Positions 25,984-34,972 of a stretch of 64,000 nucleotides of DNA are shown here, one piece after another. Made by a program: the position numbers and the translations under genes. Each line of letters opens with the position of its first letter. The first letter of the stretch is position 1. This DNA comes from Streptomyces sp. NBC_01232 (lineage in GTDB: Bacteria; Actinomycetota; Actinomycetes; Streptomycetales; Streptomycetaceae), in assembly GCF_035989885.1 (NCBI RefSeq), contig NZ_CP108518.1, positions 3,166,501 to 3,230,500 on the forward strand, read 5' to 3'. The notes below the pieces were generated by a model. It was not told the origin of the DNA. It was given only the letters and a program-made list of their open reading frames with translations, and searched no databases.

Positions 25984-27461
25984 CACGAATCCCGACGAAC
26001 ACGAACACGAACGCGACGGCGGACCCGGTCGTGGACCCGGTCGCGGACCCGGTCGCGGACACGGTCGCGGACACGAACGCCGTCCCGGACACGGACACCG
26101 GAGCGCGGGAACTCCGGTTCCCCGACGGGTTCCTGTGGGGCACGGCCACGGCGGCCTTCCAGATCGAGGGCGCCGCCGCCCTGCGCGGCCCGTCCATCTG
26201 GGACACCTTCTGCCGTACTCCGGGCAAGGTGCACGCCGGCGACACGGGCGACGTGGCCGCCGACCACCACCGGCTGTGGCGGGAGGACGTCCGCCTGATG
26301 GCCTCGCTCGGGCTGGGCGCCTACCGGTTCTCGGTGTCCTGGCCGAGGGTGCTCGCCGGCGGGATCGGCTTCTACGACGCGCTGGTCGACGAGCTGCTCT
26401 CGTACGGGATCAAGCCCTGCGTGACCCTCTACCACTGGGACCTGCCGCAGGAGCTGGAGACCGCGGGCGGCTGGCCCGAGCGGGAGACGGCGTACGCCTT
26501 CGCCCGGTACGCCGAACAGGTCGCGGGGGCGCTGGCCGACCGGGTGGAGCTCTGGACCACCCTCAACGAGCCCTGGTGCAGCGCCTTCCTCGGCTATGCC
26601 TCGGGGGTGCACGCCCCCGGCCGCACCTCCCCCGCCGACTCCCTGCGCGCCGCCCACCACCTCAACCTGGCCCACGGGCTGGCCGCGGCGGCCCTGCCCG
26701 CCGGGACCAGGGCGGGCATCGCCCTCAACCCCAGCGCGGTACGGCCGCTGACCGGCTCGGCGGCGAACCTGGACGCGGCCCGCCGGATCGACGCCCTGGC
26801 CAACCGGGTGTTCACCGGACCGCTGCTGCACGGGGCCTACCCGCAGGACCTGTTCGAGGACACCGCCGCGGTGACGGACTGGTCGTTCGTCCGCCATGGC
26901 GACGAGGCGCTGATCCACCAGCCGCTGGACTTCCTCGGGGTGAACTACTACACCCCGGCGGTGGTCTCGGCCGCCCCCGACGGCAACGGCCCGCGCGCCG
27001 ACGGGCACGGGGCCGCGGCGCACTCCCCCTGGCCGGCCGCGGACACCGTCGCCTTCCACCAACCCCCCGGCGAGCGGACCGACATGGGCTGGTCGGTCGA
27101 CCCGACCGGCCTGCACGATCTGCTGATGCGCTTCACCCGCGAGGCGCCCGGACTGCCACTGATGATCACCGAGAACGGCGCGGCGTACGCCACCGGTCTG
27201 CACGACCCGGAGCGCATCGGCTACCTGGAGGGCCACCTCGCGGCCGTGCACCGCGCCCTGGCGGACGGCGCCCCGGTCGAGGGCTACTTCCTCTGGTCGC
27301 TGATGGACAACTTCGAGTGGTCCTACGGCTACGGCAAGCGCTTCGGCATCGTGCACGTCGACTACGAGACCCAGGTCCGCACCCCGCGTTCCAGCGCCCA
27401 CTGGTACGCCCGCCTGGCCCGGAAGGGAGGCTTCCTCACCTACGGGGACGAGGTGCTCTAG
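25980..27461 (+). CDS. bglC: Beta-glucosidase, GH1
   Basis: It hydrolyses imported cellobiose to glucose in the cytoplasm. The 493-residue protein has the GH1 motifs [27 protein letters not shown] (acid/base Glu197), FLGVNYYTP and [10 protein letters not shown] (nucleophile Glu398), then [20 protein letters not shown]. Two oddities appear. There is an N-terminal extension of about 38 residues made of repeated Asp-Pro/Thr-Val-Ala units. And the loop between SWPRVL and [10 protein letters not shown] is about 10 residues shorter than usual, lacking the usual glycine/asparagine segment. The last base of the TAG stop lies in the MITE-like hairpin that follows, so the C-terminus may be truncated. 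Confidence 0.92.
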   Translation: MTRIPTNTNTNATADPVVDPVADPVADTVADTNAVPDTDTGARELRFPDGFLWGTATAAFQIEGAAALRGPSIWDTFCRTPGKVHAGDTGDVAADHHRLWREDVRLMASLGLGAYRFSVSWPRVLAGGIGFYDALVDELLSYGIKPCVTLYHWDLPQELETAGGWPERETAYAFARYAEQVAGALADRVELWTTLNEPWCSAFLGYASGVHAPGRTSPADSLRAAHHLNLAHGLAAAALPAGTRAGIALNPSAVRPLTGSAANLDAARRIDALANRVFTGPLLHGAYPQDLFEDTAAVTDWSFVRHGDEALIHQPLDFLGVNYYTPAVVSAAPDGNGPRADGHGAAAHSPWPAADTVAFHQPPGERTDMGWSVDPTGLHDLLMRFTREAPGLPLMITENGAAYATGLHDPERIGYLEGHLAAVHRALADGAPVEGYFLWSLMDNFEWSYGYGKRFGIVHVDYETQVRTPRSSAHWYARLARKGGFLTYGDEVL

Positions 27462-27623
27462 GTCCTGTCGTCAAAGTAGCGCCGGTCGGGCCCGCGGTGT
27501 CCGGCGCCGTGCATCGCGAGGCGGAGGGGCGCCCGAGTACTGGACGTACTTGGGCGCCCCGACAACGCGGCGAGGTGCGGTGCCGGGCGCCGCGGGCCAG
27601 GCGGGACTTCGACGACAGGACCT
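27460..27623. mobile_element. MITE-like inverted-repeat element (164 bp)
   Basis: The segment begins AGGTCCTGTCGTCAAAGT and ends ACTTCGACGACAGGACCT, which are inverted repeats with one mismatch. The arms continue for about 80 bp each with substantial complementarity (blocks GGCCCGCGG and GGGGCGCCC...AGTAC) up to a small central palindrome near 27535-27550. It encodes nothing. The size, terminal repeats and full-length palindromic structure fit a miniature inverted-repeat transposable element. I could not identify a target duplication. Confidence 0.75.
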
Positions 27624-27644
27624 GGGCCGGGTGGCCGGGCGGGC

Positions 27645-28460
27645 TCAGCGGAAGGCCGGGGCCGAGCGGGCCGCCCAGTCCGCGAAGGGGCGGGGCGCCC
27701 GGCCGAGGATCTGCCGCACGGCCGGGCTCGGTTCCCTTTCGGCAGGCAGGGGTTCGCCGAGGATCCCGAGCGTGCCCTCCACGACCGGCTCGGGCATGAA
27801 GGCCAGCATCTGGGCGCGGGCCTCCTCCCGGGTCTGTTCGACGAAGCGGACGGGCTCGCCCAGGGCGGCGCCGATCGCCCCGGCGCGCTCCCTCGGGGTG
27901 ACCGGGGCGGGCCCGGTGAGCTCGTAGGTCCGGCCCGCGTGGCCCGGCTCCCGCAGAACGGCGGCCGCCACTTCGGCGACGTCCGCCGGATCGACGACCG
28001 GGAGCCCGACGTCCGCGAAGGGTGCGGCGGCCGTGCGCGTCGTACGGATGCTCTCGGCCCAGGCGTAGGCGTTGGAGCCGAGGCCGCCGGAGCGCAGGAC
28101 CGTCCACTCCAGGCCGCTGCGGCGGACGGCGTCCTCGAACCGCGCGGGGTGGGCGTAGACCTCCGGGCGGGTTCCGGCGCCCTGGGAGGAGAGCAGGACG
28201 ACCCGGCGGATCCCGGTGGCGGCCGCGCGTTCGAGGATGCTCTGCGGGTCCTCTCCGGCGACGAGCAGGAACAGTGCGCCGGCCCCGTGCAGCGCGGGGG
28301 CGATGCTCTGCGGCTCGGCGAGGTCGCCGAGGTGGTGGCGGATCCCTTCGGGCAGCAGCCCCGGCCGCCGGGAGACGGCGGTGACCGCGTCACCGCCGGC
28401 GGCGAGGATCCGGATAAGTTCCCGTCCCACGTTCCCGGTCGCACCCGTCACTACGATCAC
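27645..28460 (-). CDS. NmrA-like/atypical SDR NAD(P)-binding protein
   Basis: The protein has 271 residues. The Rossmann motif VTGATGNVGRELIRIL lies at the start, followed by VVLLSSQGAG and YELTGPAPVTPRERAGAIGAAL. The pattern fits the NmrA/SDR_a5 group of NAD(P)H-binding reductases or redox sensors (quinone oxidoreductase-like). The active-site YxxxK is not evident. Start GTG 28460 follows AAGGGGGGG. The frame is open far upstream without coding features, and that part is ignored. Substrate unknown. Confidence 0.85.
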   Translation of the reverse strand: MIVVTGATGNVGRELIRILAAGGDAVTAVSRRPGLLPEGIRHHLGDLAEPQSIAPALHGAGALFLLVAGEDPQSILERAAATGIRRVVLLSSQGAGTRPEVYAHPARFEDAVRRSGLEWTVLRSGGLGSNAYAWAESIRTTRTAAAPFADVGLPVVDPADVAEVAAAVLREPGHAGRTYELTGPAPVTPRERAGAIGAALGEPVRFVEQTREEARAQMLAFMPEPVVEGTLGILGEPLPAEREPSPAVRQILGRAPRPFADWAARSAPAFR

Positions 28461-28511
28461 GACGACCCCCCCTTGATCGACTCCCTCACCTGAGGGCCAC
28501 CGGAGATGACG

Positions 28512-29435
28512 ATGCACACAGGTGACGGGACATCCCCCGGCCGCACCACGCCCCCGCGCCCCCTGAATGTGGAGTCCCTCTTCCCCGGGCTCGCCGCGCA
28601 CCGCCGCACCGCGACCCGGCTCCACCCGCGCCCCGGGACGCCCGGTCCGCACGACAGCCACGTCGGCGGGCCGCTGCTGTGGCCGGCCGGCGAACCGTGG
28701 CCGGTGTGCACGACCCCGCACCGCCGCGCCCCCGGACCGGAACCACTGCCGCTGCTCGCCCTGGCCCAGCTCCGCACGCAGGACGTGCCCGACCTGCCGG
28801 CCGGGCCGGACGGCTGCGATCTGCTCCAGGTCTTCTGGTGCCCCTTCGACGCCCACGGGCCCACCGGATACGGCATGTACGTGCACCTGCGGTGGCGCCG
28901 GGCGGCGGAGGTCCGCTCGGTGGCGGCGCAGCAGCCGAGGCCCCCGGCCGTCGGCTTCGACGGGTATCTGCCCGAGCCGTGCGTCCTGCACCCGGAGCAG
29001 GTCACCGAGTACCCGTACATCGAACTGCTCACCGGGGAGCTGGGGGCGGCGGTCGAGGAGTGGGAGGACGCCCAGGAGGAGGCCGCCTACGAGGCCGAGG
29101 AGGAAGCCCGGGAAGAGGACGAGGAGGACGGCGGGGAGGACCGGCCGCCGACCTACCAGAGCGATCTGTCCGTCGCCCCGGGCTGGAAGGCCGGCGGGCA
29201 CGCGGCCTGGAACCTCACCGGGCCGGGCGCCATGGACTGCGACGCCTGCGGGAGCCCGATGGAGCTGCTGCTGACCGTCGCGACGAACGAGTGGCACGCC
29301 GACAGCAGGAGCTGGATCCCGCTGGAGGACGGGCCGCGGAACCCGACCGGCGTGGTCGTCGGCAACCATGGCAGGCTCAACGTCTTCGCCTGCCCCGGCG
29401 ATCCGGCCCACCCGCACGGCTTCAGCGTGCAGTAG
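28512..29435 (+). CDS. Hypothetical protein, DUF1963/YwqG-like
   Basis: The protein has about 307 residues. Features include GGPLLWPAGEPWPVC, a LPLLALAQL segment, FWCPFD and a late CDACGSPMELLLTV region with a Cys-x2-Cys pair and CPGDPAHP. The opening layout and GGxPxWP-type motif recall DUF1963 (YwqG) proteins, whose function is unknown. A Glu/Asp-rich run of about 35 residues (around residues 185-220) interrupts the domain. ATG 28512 is preferred because GGAG sits 6 nt upstream; ATG 28506 would leave no spacing. Divergent from the NmrA-like gene. Confidence 0.75.
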   Translation: MHTGDGTSPGRTTPPRPLNVESLFPGLAAHRRTATRLHPRPGTPGPHDSHVGGPLLWPAGEPWPVCTTPHRRAPGPEPLPLLALAQLRTQDVPDLPAGPDGCDLLQVFWCPFDAHGPTGYGMYVHLRWRRAAEVRSVAAQQPRPPAVGFDGYLPEPCVLHPEQVTEYPYIELLTGELGAAVEEWEDAQEEAAYEAEEEAREEDEEDGGEDRPPTYQSDLSVAPGWKAGGHAAWNLTGPGAMDCDACGSPMELLLTVATNEWHADSRSWIPLEDGPRNPTGVVVGNHGRLNVFACPGDPAHPHGFSVQ

Positions 29436-29534
29436 GACTTCCGGGGCGCGGGTCCCCGTACTAGCGTCCCCGGGCAACGGGCAACGCAGTGCGCCGGAGA
29501 CACGGGTGGGTCGGCGTGCGGATGGAGGCTGTCC

Positions 29535-30752
29535 GTGACCCTGCCCGTTTCCGCGCCCCCGCGCCCGCCCGCCGGTTTCCGCGCCGTGCTCGCACTCGGC
29601 GGTACCGCGCTGCCCCTCTACGCGTTCCTCGCCCGGCTCCCCGCCGCTCTGTGCCCCATCGGAACGCTCCTGCTCATCAACGCCCGCGACGGCATCGGCG
29701 ACGCCGGCACGGTGGCCGCCGCGCTCTGGCTCGGCCAGGCCCTCGGCGGCCCCGTCATCGGCCGGCTCGCCGACCGGCGCGGCCACCGCCCGGTGCTGCT
29801 CCTCGCCTGCGGTGCGAACGCCGCCGTGCTGTGCGCCCTCGTCGCGGCCGTCCTCGGCGGTCTGCCGCTGACCGCCCGCATCGCGCTCGCCGTCGCGGCC
29901 GGCCTCACCGTCCCGCAGGTCGGCCCGCTGGCCAGGGCCCGTTGGGCGCGGCTGGCCGGCGCGGACCGCAAGCTGCTCGGCTCGGCCCTGTCCTTCGACA
30001 CCACCCTGGACGAGGTCGGGTTCATGGTCGGCCCCGCACTGGCCGGCATCCTGGCCGTCACCGTGCACCCGGCCTCGGCGCTCGTCCTCGCCGCCGCGCT
30101 CATCCTGGTGTTCGGCACCCTCTTCGCGGTGCATCCGACCGCTCCGGGCCCGGTCGCCCCGGCCCCGGGCGCACGGGCCGGCGTACGGCTGTGGTCGCCC
30201 GGGCTGGTCCTGCTGTGCGTACTGGCCGTCCTGCAGGGGGCCGCGTGGAGCGGGGCCAACACGGGGGTCAACGCGCTCGCCGAATCCCTCGGCGAGGCGG
30301 GCGCGGCCGGGCTGGTGTGGGCCGCCATGGCCGTGACCAGCTCGGTCGCCGGCTTCGTCACGGTCGCCCGGCCCGGGTCGGCGGACCTGACCGTACGGCT
30401 GCGGTGGACGATCGCCGCCCAGGCCGTCCTCACCCTGCCGCTGCTGGTGGTCTCCGGGCTCTGGGGGGCCGCCCTCGCCGTCGCGGGGATCGGACTGGCC
30501 GTGGCCCCGCACCTGATCGCGCTGTTCGGGCTGGTGGAGAGGACCGGGCCGGCCGAGCGGATGGGCGAGGCCATGACGGTGGCCGGCAGTGGCCTGATCC
30601 TCGGTCAGGCGCTGGCGGCGGCCGCCTCCGGACCACTGGCGGACGCCTACGGACACCGGGCGGCGTTCGCCGTTTCGTGCGCGGCGGTCACCGCCTCCGC
30701 CGTGCTGGCGATGGCCACGGCGAGGACGACGGCGTACGGGAAGGGCCGCTAG
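29535..30752 (+). CDS. MFS transporter
   Basis: The protein has 405 residues with about twelve hydrophobic segments. The loop after helix 2 reads GRLADRRGHRPVLLLACG, a good MFS signature A (G-x3-D-x-x-G-x-R). The duplicated half shows GPLADAYGHRAAF. It belongs to the efflux-type group, but nothing in the sequence or surroundings tells the substrate. GTG start with GGAGG upstream. It is followed convergently by a small gene. Confidence 0.85.
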   Translation: MTLPVSAPPRPPAGFRAVLALGGTALPLYAFLARLPAALCPIGTLLLINARDGIGDAGTVAAALWLGQALGGPVIGRLADRRGHRPVLLLACGANAAVLCALVAAVLGGLPLTARIALAVAAGLTVPQVGPLARARWARLAGADRKLLGSALSFDTTLDEVGFMVGPALAGILAVTVHPASALVLAAALILVFGTLFAVHPTAPGPVAPAPGARAGVRLWSPGLVLLCVLAVLQGAAWSGANTGVNALAESLGEAGAAGLVWAAMAVTSSVAGFVTVARPGSADLTVRLRWTIAAQAVLTLPLLVVSGLWGAALAVAGIGLAVAPHLIALFGLVERTGPAERMGEAMTVAGSGLILGQALAAAASGPLADAYGHRAAFAVSCAAVTASAVLAMATARTTAYGKGR

Positions 30753-30761
30753 CCGGGCACG

Positions 30762-31061
30762 TCAGGAGGAGGACCGCATCGCCGCCAGGCCCTTGGCCAG
30801 GTCCTCGGCGTTCATCACGGGGGCGACCTCGACCTCGGCGTTGAACTGCAGGAACAGGTCCTCCATCAGCGCCGGCATGTGCGAGCTGTCCTGGAGGTCG
30901 AAGACGATCCAGCAGGAACGCACGCCCTCGTGCAGGCCGAAGTAGGCCGCCTCCGGCTTCAGCTTCTCCATCAGCTGCTTCATCCCCTGGGGCAGCGCGC
31001 CGGTCTTGATGCCCTCGTTGGTGGCGGCCGTGTCCATGTGCGCCCTGAGCATGACTCTCAT
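30762..31061 (-). CDS. Small conserved hypothetical protein (DUF3303-like)
   Basis: 99 residues: MRVMLRAHMDTAATNEGIKT at the start and KPEAAYFGLHEGVRSCWIVFDLQDSSHMPAL in the middle suggest a small alpha-beta (ferredoxin-like) dimeric protein of the kind annotated DUF3303 or muconolactone-isomerase-like. Clear ribosome site (GAAGGAG). The family link is by general look only. Function unknown. Confidence 0.75.
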   Translation of the reverse strand: MRVMLRAHMDTAATNEGIKTGALPQGMKQLMEKLKPEAAYFGLHEGVRSCWIVFDLQDSSHMPALMEDLFLQFNAEVEVAPVMNAEDLAKGLAAMRSSS

Positions 31062-31207
31062 GCGTGGCTCCTTCCGTCACGCCCACCCTCGGCGCGGTCC
31101 GGGGGCGCGGCAACATTTGCGCCCCCGTCCGGGCCGGTTCATCGCACGGCCGGCGGACGGCACGGCGGAAGCAACCGGCCGAAGCGCCAGGACCTCCCGG
31201 AGTGCGG

Positions 31208-31912
31208 TCAGGCGCGCGGTCGGGCGCCCTGGATGTGGAAGTTGAAGTCGGCGTGCCCGAGCCGGCCCATCAGCGTCAGCCAGACCGGCAGCAGCATCTC
31301 GACGCCGCGCGCGGTCTCGATCCCGCCGAGGTCCAGGATGCAGTCCGGCGGCCACCCGAAGGACTGCAACAGCTCGCGCACGCTGCTCTTGGCGTCCTCG
31401 TCGTCCCCGGACAGGAAGACGTGGTGGTCGCCGGGCACCCGGGCCGGATCGACCATCACCGCGCAGTTCATGGTGTTCAGCGTCTTGACCACCCGCGCGC
31501 CCGGGAAGGTCCGCTGGATCAGCTCTCCCAGGCTGTCGCTGTTGGCGGGGTCGAGCACGGGCGGCCACCCGCCGGAGAAGTCGAGCGGATTGGCGAGGTC
31601 GATGAGCACCTTGCCGTCCAGGTGCCCGGCGCCCGCCGCGGTCAGCACCTCGATGCTGACCCGGCCGCCCGTGGCGTTGACGAGGACCTCGCCCGAGCGG
31701 GCCGCCTCGGCGAAGGTCGCCAGCCCCGCCCGGGGATGCCCGGCCTGCCAGGCGGCGTACGGCTCGACCGGGGCCCCGCTGCCCGCCGGTCCGGTGCGGG
31801 CCAGTGTGGCGGCGGGGTCACGGGTGCCGAGGACCACGTCGTGCCCGAGGGAGAGGAGCCGTTCGGCCAGCGTCCGGCCCACCGCCCCGGTGCCGAGGAC
31901 TGCGTAGCGCAT
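31208..31912 (-). CDS. NADPH-dependent F420 reductase/coenzyme-F420-type oxidoreductase-like protein
   Basis: The protein has 234 residues. It begins MRYAVLGTGAVGRTLAERLLSLGHDVVLGTRD, the NADP-binding motif of the F420:NADP+ oxidoreductase (NADP_F420) family. Later it has LIDLANPLDFSGGWPP and KTLNTMNCAVM, both typical of this group. It probably reduces or oxidises a small substrate with NADP(H). True F420 dependence cannot be inferred from the sequence. It lies upstream of no clear partner and stands on the minus strand before the DsbB-like gene. Confidence 0.85.
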   Translation of the reverse strand: MRYAVLGTGAVGRTLAERLLSLGHDVVLGTRDPAATLARTGPAGSGAPVEPYAAWQAGHPRAGLATFAEAARSGEVLVNATGGRVSIEVLTAAGAGHLDGKVLIDLANPLDFSGGWPPVLDPANSDSLGELIQRTFPGARVVKTLNTMNCAVMVDPARVPGDHHVFLSGDDEDAKSSVRELLQSFGWPPDCILDLGGIETARGVEMLLPVWLTLMGRLGHADFNFHIQGARPRA

Positions 31913-31941
31913 TGCGGAAGTCCTTTCGCTCGCGGGCCCGG

Positions 31942-32583
31942 TCAGCCCTGCAGTCCGATGTCGCGGAAGAACCGGTAGCCCTTCGGGGCGTCCGGGAGGA
32001 ACCAGTGGAAGCCCTCCTCCAGGAAGACCGCCAGCAGGCTCACGGCGATGACCAGGCCCAGGAACCACAGCGCGCCCAGGCCCGCCGTGCGCAGCGCGCC
32101 CGGCCGGACCGCGGGGACGGCGCGGTCGGTCGTCGCGTGGGCGAAGGCCAGGGCGATGCCGATGGCGACCACCGACACCTGGAAGAGGATCCACGCCCAG
32201 ACGTACAGGTGCAGGCCGAACACCTCGCTCCCGTACCCCTTGTCCCCCGGCAGGATGTGCAGCATGGTCTGCCGCCAGGACGCGAAGGAGCCCCCGATCG
32301 ACGCGACCAGGGACAGGCCCCAGCCCGTCATGTAGGCGCGGCCCGTCACCGTGCCGCTGATCAGCGCCGCGCGGATGATGTACGCCGCGCCCAGGGCGGC
32401 CAGCAGCATGAACATCCGCTGCGCGACGCACAGCGGGCAGGGGACGTCCCCCGCGCCGAACTGCTGGTAGAGGCCGCCCAGGACGACACCCGTCCAGCCG
32501 ACGGCGAAGGAGCAGGCGAACCAGTACTGGACCCGGCCCAGCAGGCCGCTCTCCGGCGGGGCGTCCGGCACGAGGCTGTGCAT
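31942..32583 (-). CDS. DsbB/BdbC-like disulfide oxidoreductase membrane protein
   Basis: 213 residues with four to five membrane helices and the quinone-coupled disulfide motif PCPLC followed by VAQRMFML, as in DsbB. The second periplasmic cysteine pair of DsbB is missing: after CPLC there is no further cysteine in the protein. ATG 32583 is used. GTG 32595, two bases after the stop of the preceding small gene, is an equally good coupled start. Probably co-transcribed with that small membrane-protein gene. May re-oxidise a thioredoxin-like partner or be VKOR-like in use. Confidence 0.8.
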   Translation of the reverse strand: MHSLVPDAPPESGLLGRVQYWFACSFAVGWTGVVLGGLYQQFGAGDVPCPLCVAQRMFMLLAALGAAYIIRAALISGTVTGRAYMTGWGLSLVASIGGSFASWRQTMLHILPGDKGYGSEVFGLHLYVWAWILFQVSVVAIGIALAFAHATTDRAVPAVRPGALRTAGLGALWFLGLVIAVSLLAVFLEEGFHWFLPDAPKGYRFFRDIGLQG

Positions 32584-32597
32584 CGTCGCGGCCACGG

Positions 32598-32762
32598 TCA
32601 GTAGCTCAGTTTCAGGGCGAGACCGCTGGTGATGTGGTGCGCCGTCAGCAGGGTGACGGCGATCAGCACCGCCCACCACGCTCCGAGCACGACCATCCGG
32701 GACGCGCCCCGGTACAGGGCGATCAGCGTGGCGAGGAGCCCGCCGAAGATCAGGGTGTCCAT
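32598..32762 (-). CDS. Small hydrophobic membrane protein upstream of dsbB-like gene
   Basis: This is a 54-residue open frame (MDTLIFGGLLATLIALYRG... ending TSGLALKLSY) with two probable membrane segments separated by RGASRM. It lies on the same strand directly before the DsbB-like gene with only 2-14 nt between, so it looks like its partner. No strong ribosome site is seen and the family is unknown. The lack of charged residues and the coupling support a real gene. Confidence 0.6.
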   Translation of the reverse strand: MDTLIFGGLLATLIALYRGASRMVVLGAWWAVLIAVTLLTAHHITSGLALKLSY

Positions 32763-32789
32763 GCCGCGGACCGTACCGAGACGGCGACA

Positions 32790-34196
32790 TCACGCCTGCG
32801 AGGCGCGCCCCCGGTTACGTCGGTTGCCGCGTCGGCCGCGGCCGGCGCGGCCCGCTCCGGGCCCGCCGAGGGTCCGGCCGTCCAGGCCGATCCAGACCCG
32901 GACCTCGGTCCCGCCGAGCACAGAGCGCCCCAGCCGTACGTCGCCGCCGGTCGACTCCGCGACCCGGCGCACGATGTCCAGGCCCAGGCCCGTCGACCCG
33001 TCGCGGCCGCCGTCGTTGCCGCGGCGCAGGGCGGCGTCCGGGTCCTCGATGCCGGGACCCGCGTCCGAGACGAGCACGATCACCGCGTCGCCCGCGTCGT
33101 GCACGTCCACCGCGAAGGGGGTGCCCTCGGGGGTGTGCCGGAAGACGTTGCCGAGCATGGCGTCGAGGGCGGCGGCGAGCTCGGGCCGCGCCACGGGGAT
33201 CCGTACCGTACGGTCCACCCCGGCGAGCCGGACCTCGCGGCCCTCGTCCTCCGCGAGCGCCGACCAGAAGCCCATCCGGTCGCGGATCACCTCGGAGGCG
33301 TCGCAGCCCGCGCCGGCCCCGGCGCCCGGGCCGGTGGCGGGGCGCTGCTCCCGGGCCGTGCGGATGATCGTGTCGACCTCGCGCTCCAGCTGCTCCACGG
33401 CCGCCCGGGTCTGTTCGGCGGCCGGACCGTCCCCGAGCGAGGCCGTGTTGAGCCGCAGCACGGTCAGCGGGGTCCGCAGCCGGTGCGAGAGGTCGGCGGC
33501 CAGTTCCCGCTCGTTGGCGAGGAGTTCGACGACCTGGTCCGCCATCGCGTTGAACGCGACGGCCGCGGACCGGAGTTCCTTCGGCCCGTCCTCGGGCACC
33601 CGGGCGCCGAGCCTGCCCTCACCGAGCTGGTGGGCCGCGTCCGCGAGCCGTTCGGCGGGCCGGACCAGCCGGGCGCCGAGCCGGTCGGCGACCCCGACCG
33701 AGCCGATGATCAGTGCCAGCCCGACGCCCGCGAGCACCAGCCATGCGGTCCCGACGCCGTTGCTGACTTCGCTCTCGGGTACGAAGATCTCCACCACGGC
33801 GATGTCGCCGGACCCGAGCGCGGTCGGCTGGAGGAGCGCCGAGCCCCCGCCCGCCACCTTGGCCGTCGTGGCCCGCCCCATCCGCCGGGTCTCCGCGACG
33901 GTGTGCTCCCCGGCCCGGCTCTCGCCGATGTTCACCGGCGGGCTGTCGCCGATCGCGGGCACGTGGACGGCCATCCGCCGGGCGGCGCCCATCTGGGTGG
34001 ACTCCACCGCCTTCTGCAGCTGCACGGGGTCGGTGGTGATGGACAGCGTCGGCCCGATGGTGGCGGCCTGCCGTTCGGCGTTGGAGAAGGCACGGTCGCT
34101 GGCCATTTCCTGGACGACGAGCCCGAGGGGTACGGCGAAGGCGACGACCACCATGGCCGTCACCGCGAGGCACACCTTGACCAGGGCCCATCTCAT
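32790..34196 (-). CDS. Sensor histidine kinase
   Basis: The protein has 468 residues. It has an N-terminal membrane helix, an extracytoplasmic domain of about 125 residues, a second helix (VLAGVGLALIIGSVG), a HAMP domain, the DHp box DLSHRLRTPL with phospho-acceptor His238, and an ATPase domain with the N box (MLGNVFRHTPEGT), G1 box (VSDAGPGIE) and G2 box (GLGLDIV). The C-terminus is a basic Arg/Gly tail. It lies 7 nt after the response-regulator gene, and the pair forms a two-component system. The signal is unknown. Confidence 0.93.
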   Translation of the reverse strand: MRWALVKVCLAVTAMVVVAFAVPLGLVVQEMASDRAFSNAERQAATIGPTLSITTDPVQLQKAVESTQMGAARRMAVHVPAIGDSPPVNIGESRAGEHTVAETRRMGRATTAKVAGGGSALLQPTALGSGDIAVVEIFVPESEVSNGVGTAWLVLAGVGLALIIGSVGVADRLGARLVRPAERLADAAHQLGEGRLGARVPEDGPKELRSAAVAFNAMADQVVELLANERELAADLSHRLRTPLTVLRLNTASLGDGPAAEQTRAAVEQLEREVDTIIRTAREQRPATGPGAGAGAGCDASEVIRDRMGFWSALAEDEGREVRLAGVDRTVRIPVARPELAAALDAMLGNVFRHTPEGTPFAVDVHDAGDAVIVLVSDAGPGIEDPDAALRRGNDGGRDGSTGLGLDIVRRVAESTGGDVRLGRSVLGGTEVRVWIGLDGRTLGGPGAGRAGRGRRGNRRNRGRASQA

Positions 34197-34203
34197 CGCG
34201 CGC

Positions 34204-34893
34204 TCACCGGGGCGGCTCCAGCTTGACCCCGACCCCCCGCAGCGTGTGCAGGTAGCGCGGCCGGGCGGCGGTCTCGCCGAGTTTGCGGCGCAGCCAGGAC
34301 AGGTGGACGTCGATGGTCTGGTCGTCCCCGTACGACTGCTGCCAGACCTCGGCGAGCAGTTCCCGCCGGGCCACGACCACCCCGGGGCGCCCGGCGAGGA
34401 AGGCCAGCAGGTCGAACTCCCGCCGGGTGAGGTCCAGTACGGCGCCGTCGAGCTCGGCCTGGCGGCGCAGCGGGTCGATGGCGAGCCCGCCGACGCGCAG
34501 GACGCGCGAGGGCGGCTCGGCCCCGGCGGCGGCCCGGGAGCGGCGCAGCACGGCGGCCATCCGGGCGGAGAGGTGTTCCACCGAGAAGGGCTTGGTCAGG
34601 TAGTCGTCGGCGCCGTCGTTGAGCAGCCGGACGATCTCGGCCTCGTCGTCGCGCGCGGTCGCGATGATCACGGGTACGTCGGTGATGCCGCGCAGCATCT
34701 TGAGCGCCTCCGACCCGTCCAGGTCGGGCAGTCCGAGGTCGAGGATGACCACGTCGAAGCGGTGGTGCGCGACCTCGCGCAGGGCCTCCAGGGCCGTGCC
34801 GACGCTCCGCACGGTGTGCGAGGCCTCGGTCAGGTGCCGGATGAGGGCGGAACGTACGAACTGGTCGTCCTCGACCACGAGCACACTTGCCAT
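34204..34893 (-). CDS. OmpR/PhoB-family response regulator
   Basis: The protein has 229 residues. Its receiver domain has the acidic pair at the N-terminus (VVEDD), phosphorylation site Asp52 (VVILDLGLPDLDG) and the conserved Lys in YLTKPF. The C-terminal winged helix has LTRREFDLLAFLAGRPG and YLHTLRGVGVKLE. ATG 34893 begins MASVLVVEDDQF; in-frame codons further upstream add unneeded residues. Partner of the following kinase. Confidence 0.94.
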   Translation of the reverse strand: MASVLVVEDDQFVRSALIRHLTEASHTVRSVGTALEALREVAHHRFDVVILDLGLPDLDGSEALKMLRGITDVPVIIATARDDEAEIVRLLNDGADDYLTKPFSVEHLSARMAAVLRRSRAAAGAEPPSRVLRVGGLAIDPLRRQAELDGAVLDLTRREFDLLAFLAGRPGVVVARRELLAEVWQQSYGDDQTIDVHLSWLRRKLGETAARPRYLHTLRGVGVKLEPPR

Positions 34894-34972
34894 GGCCCGC
34901 ACCGTAGTCCATCCGGGCGACCCAGCGGGGTGTCGGGCCACACTTGGGGCGGGTGGTGCAGTATGTGCCCTG

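Noticed and set aside
28461..30656. Long reverse-strand extension of the NmrA-like gene
   Set aside because: No domains, and the plus-strand MFS and DUF1963-like genes lie over it; only 27645-28460 has a Rossmann motif.
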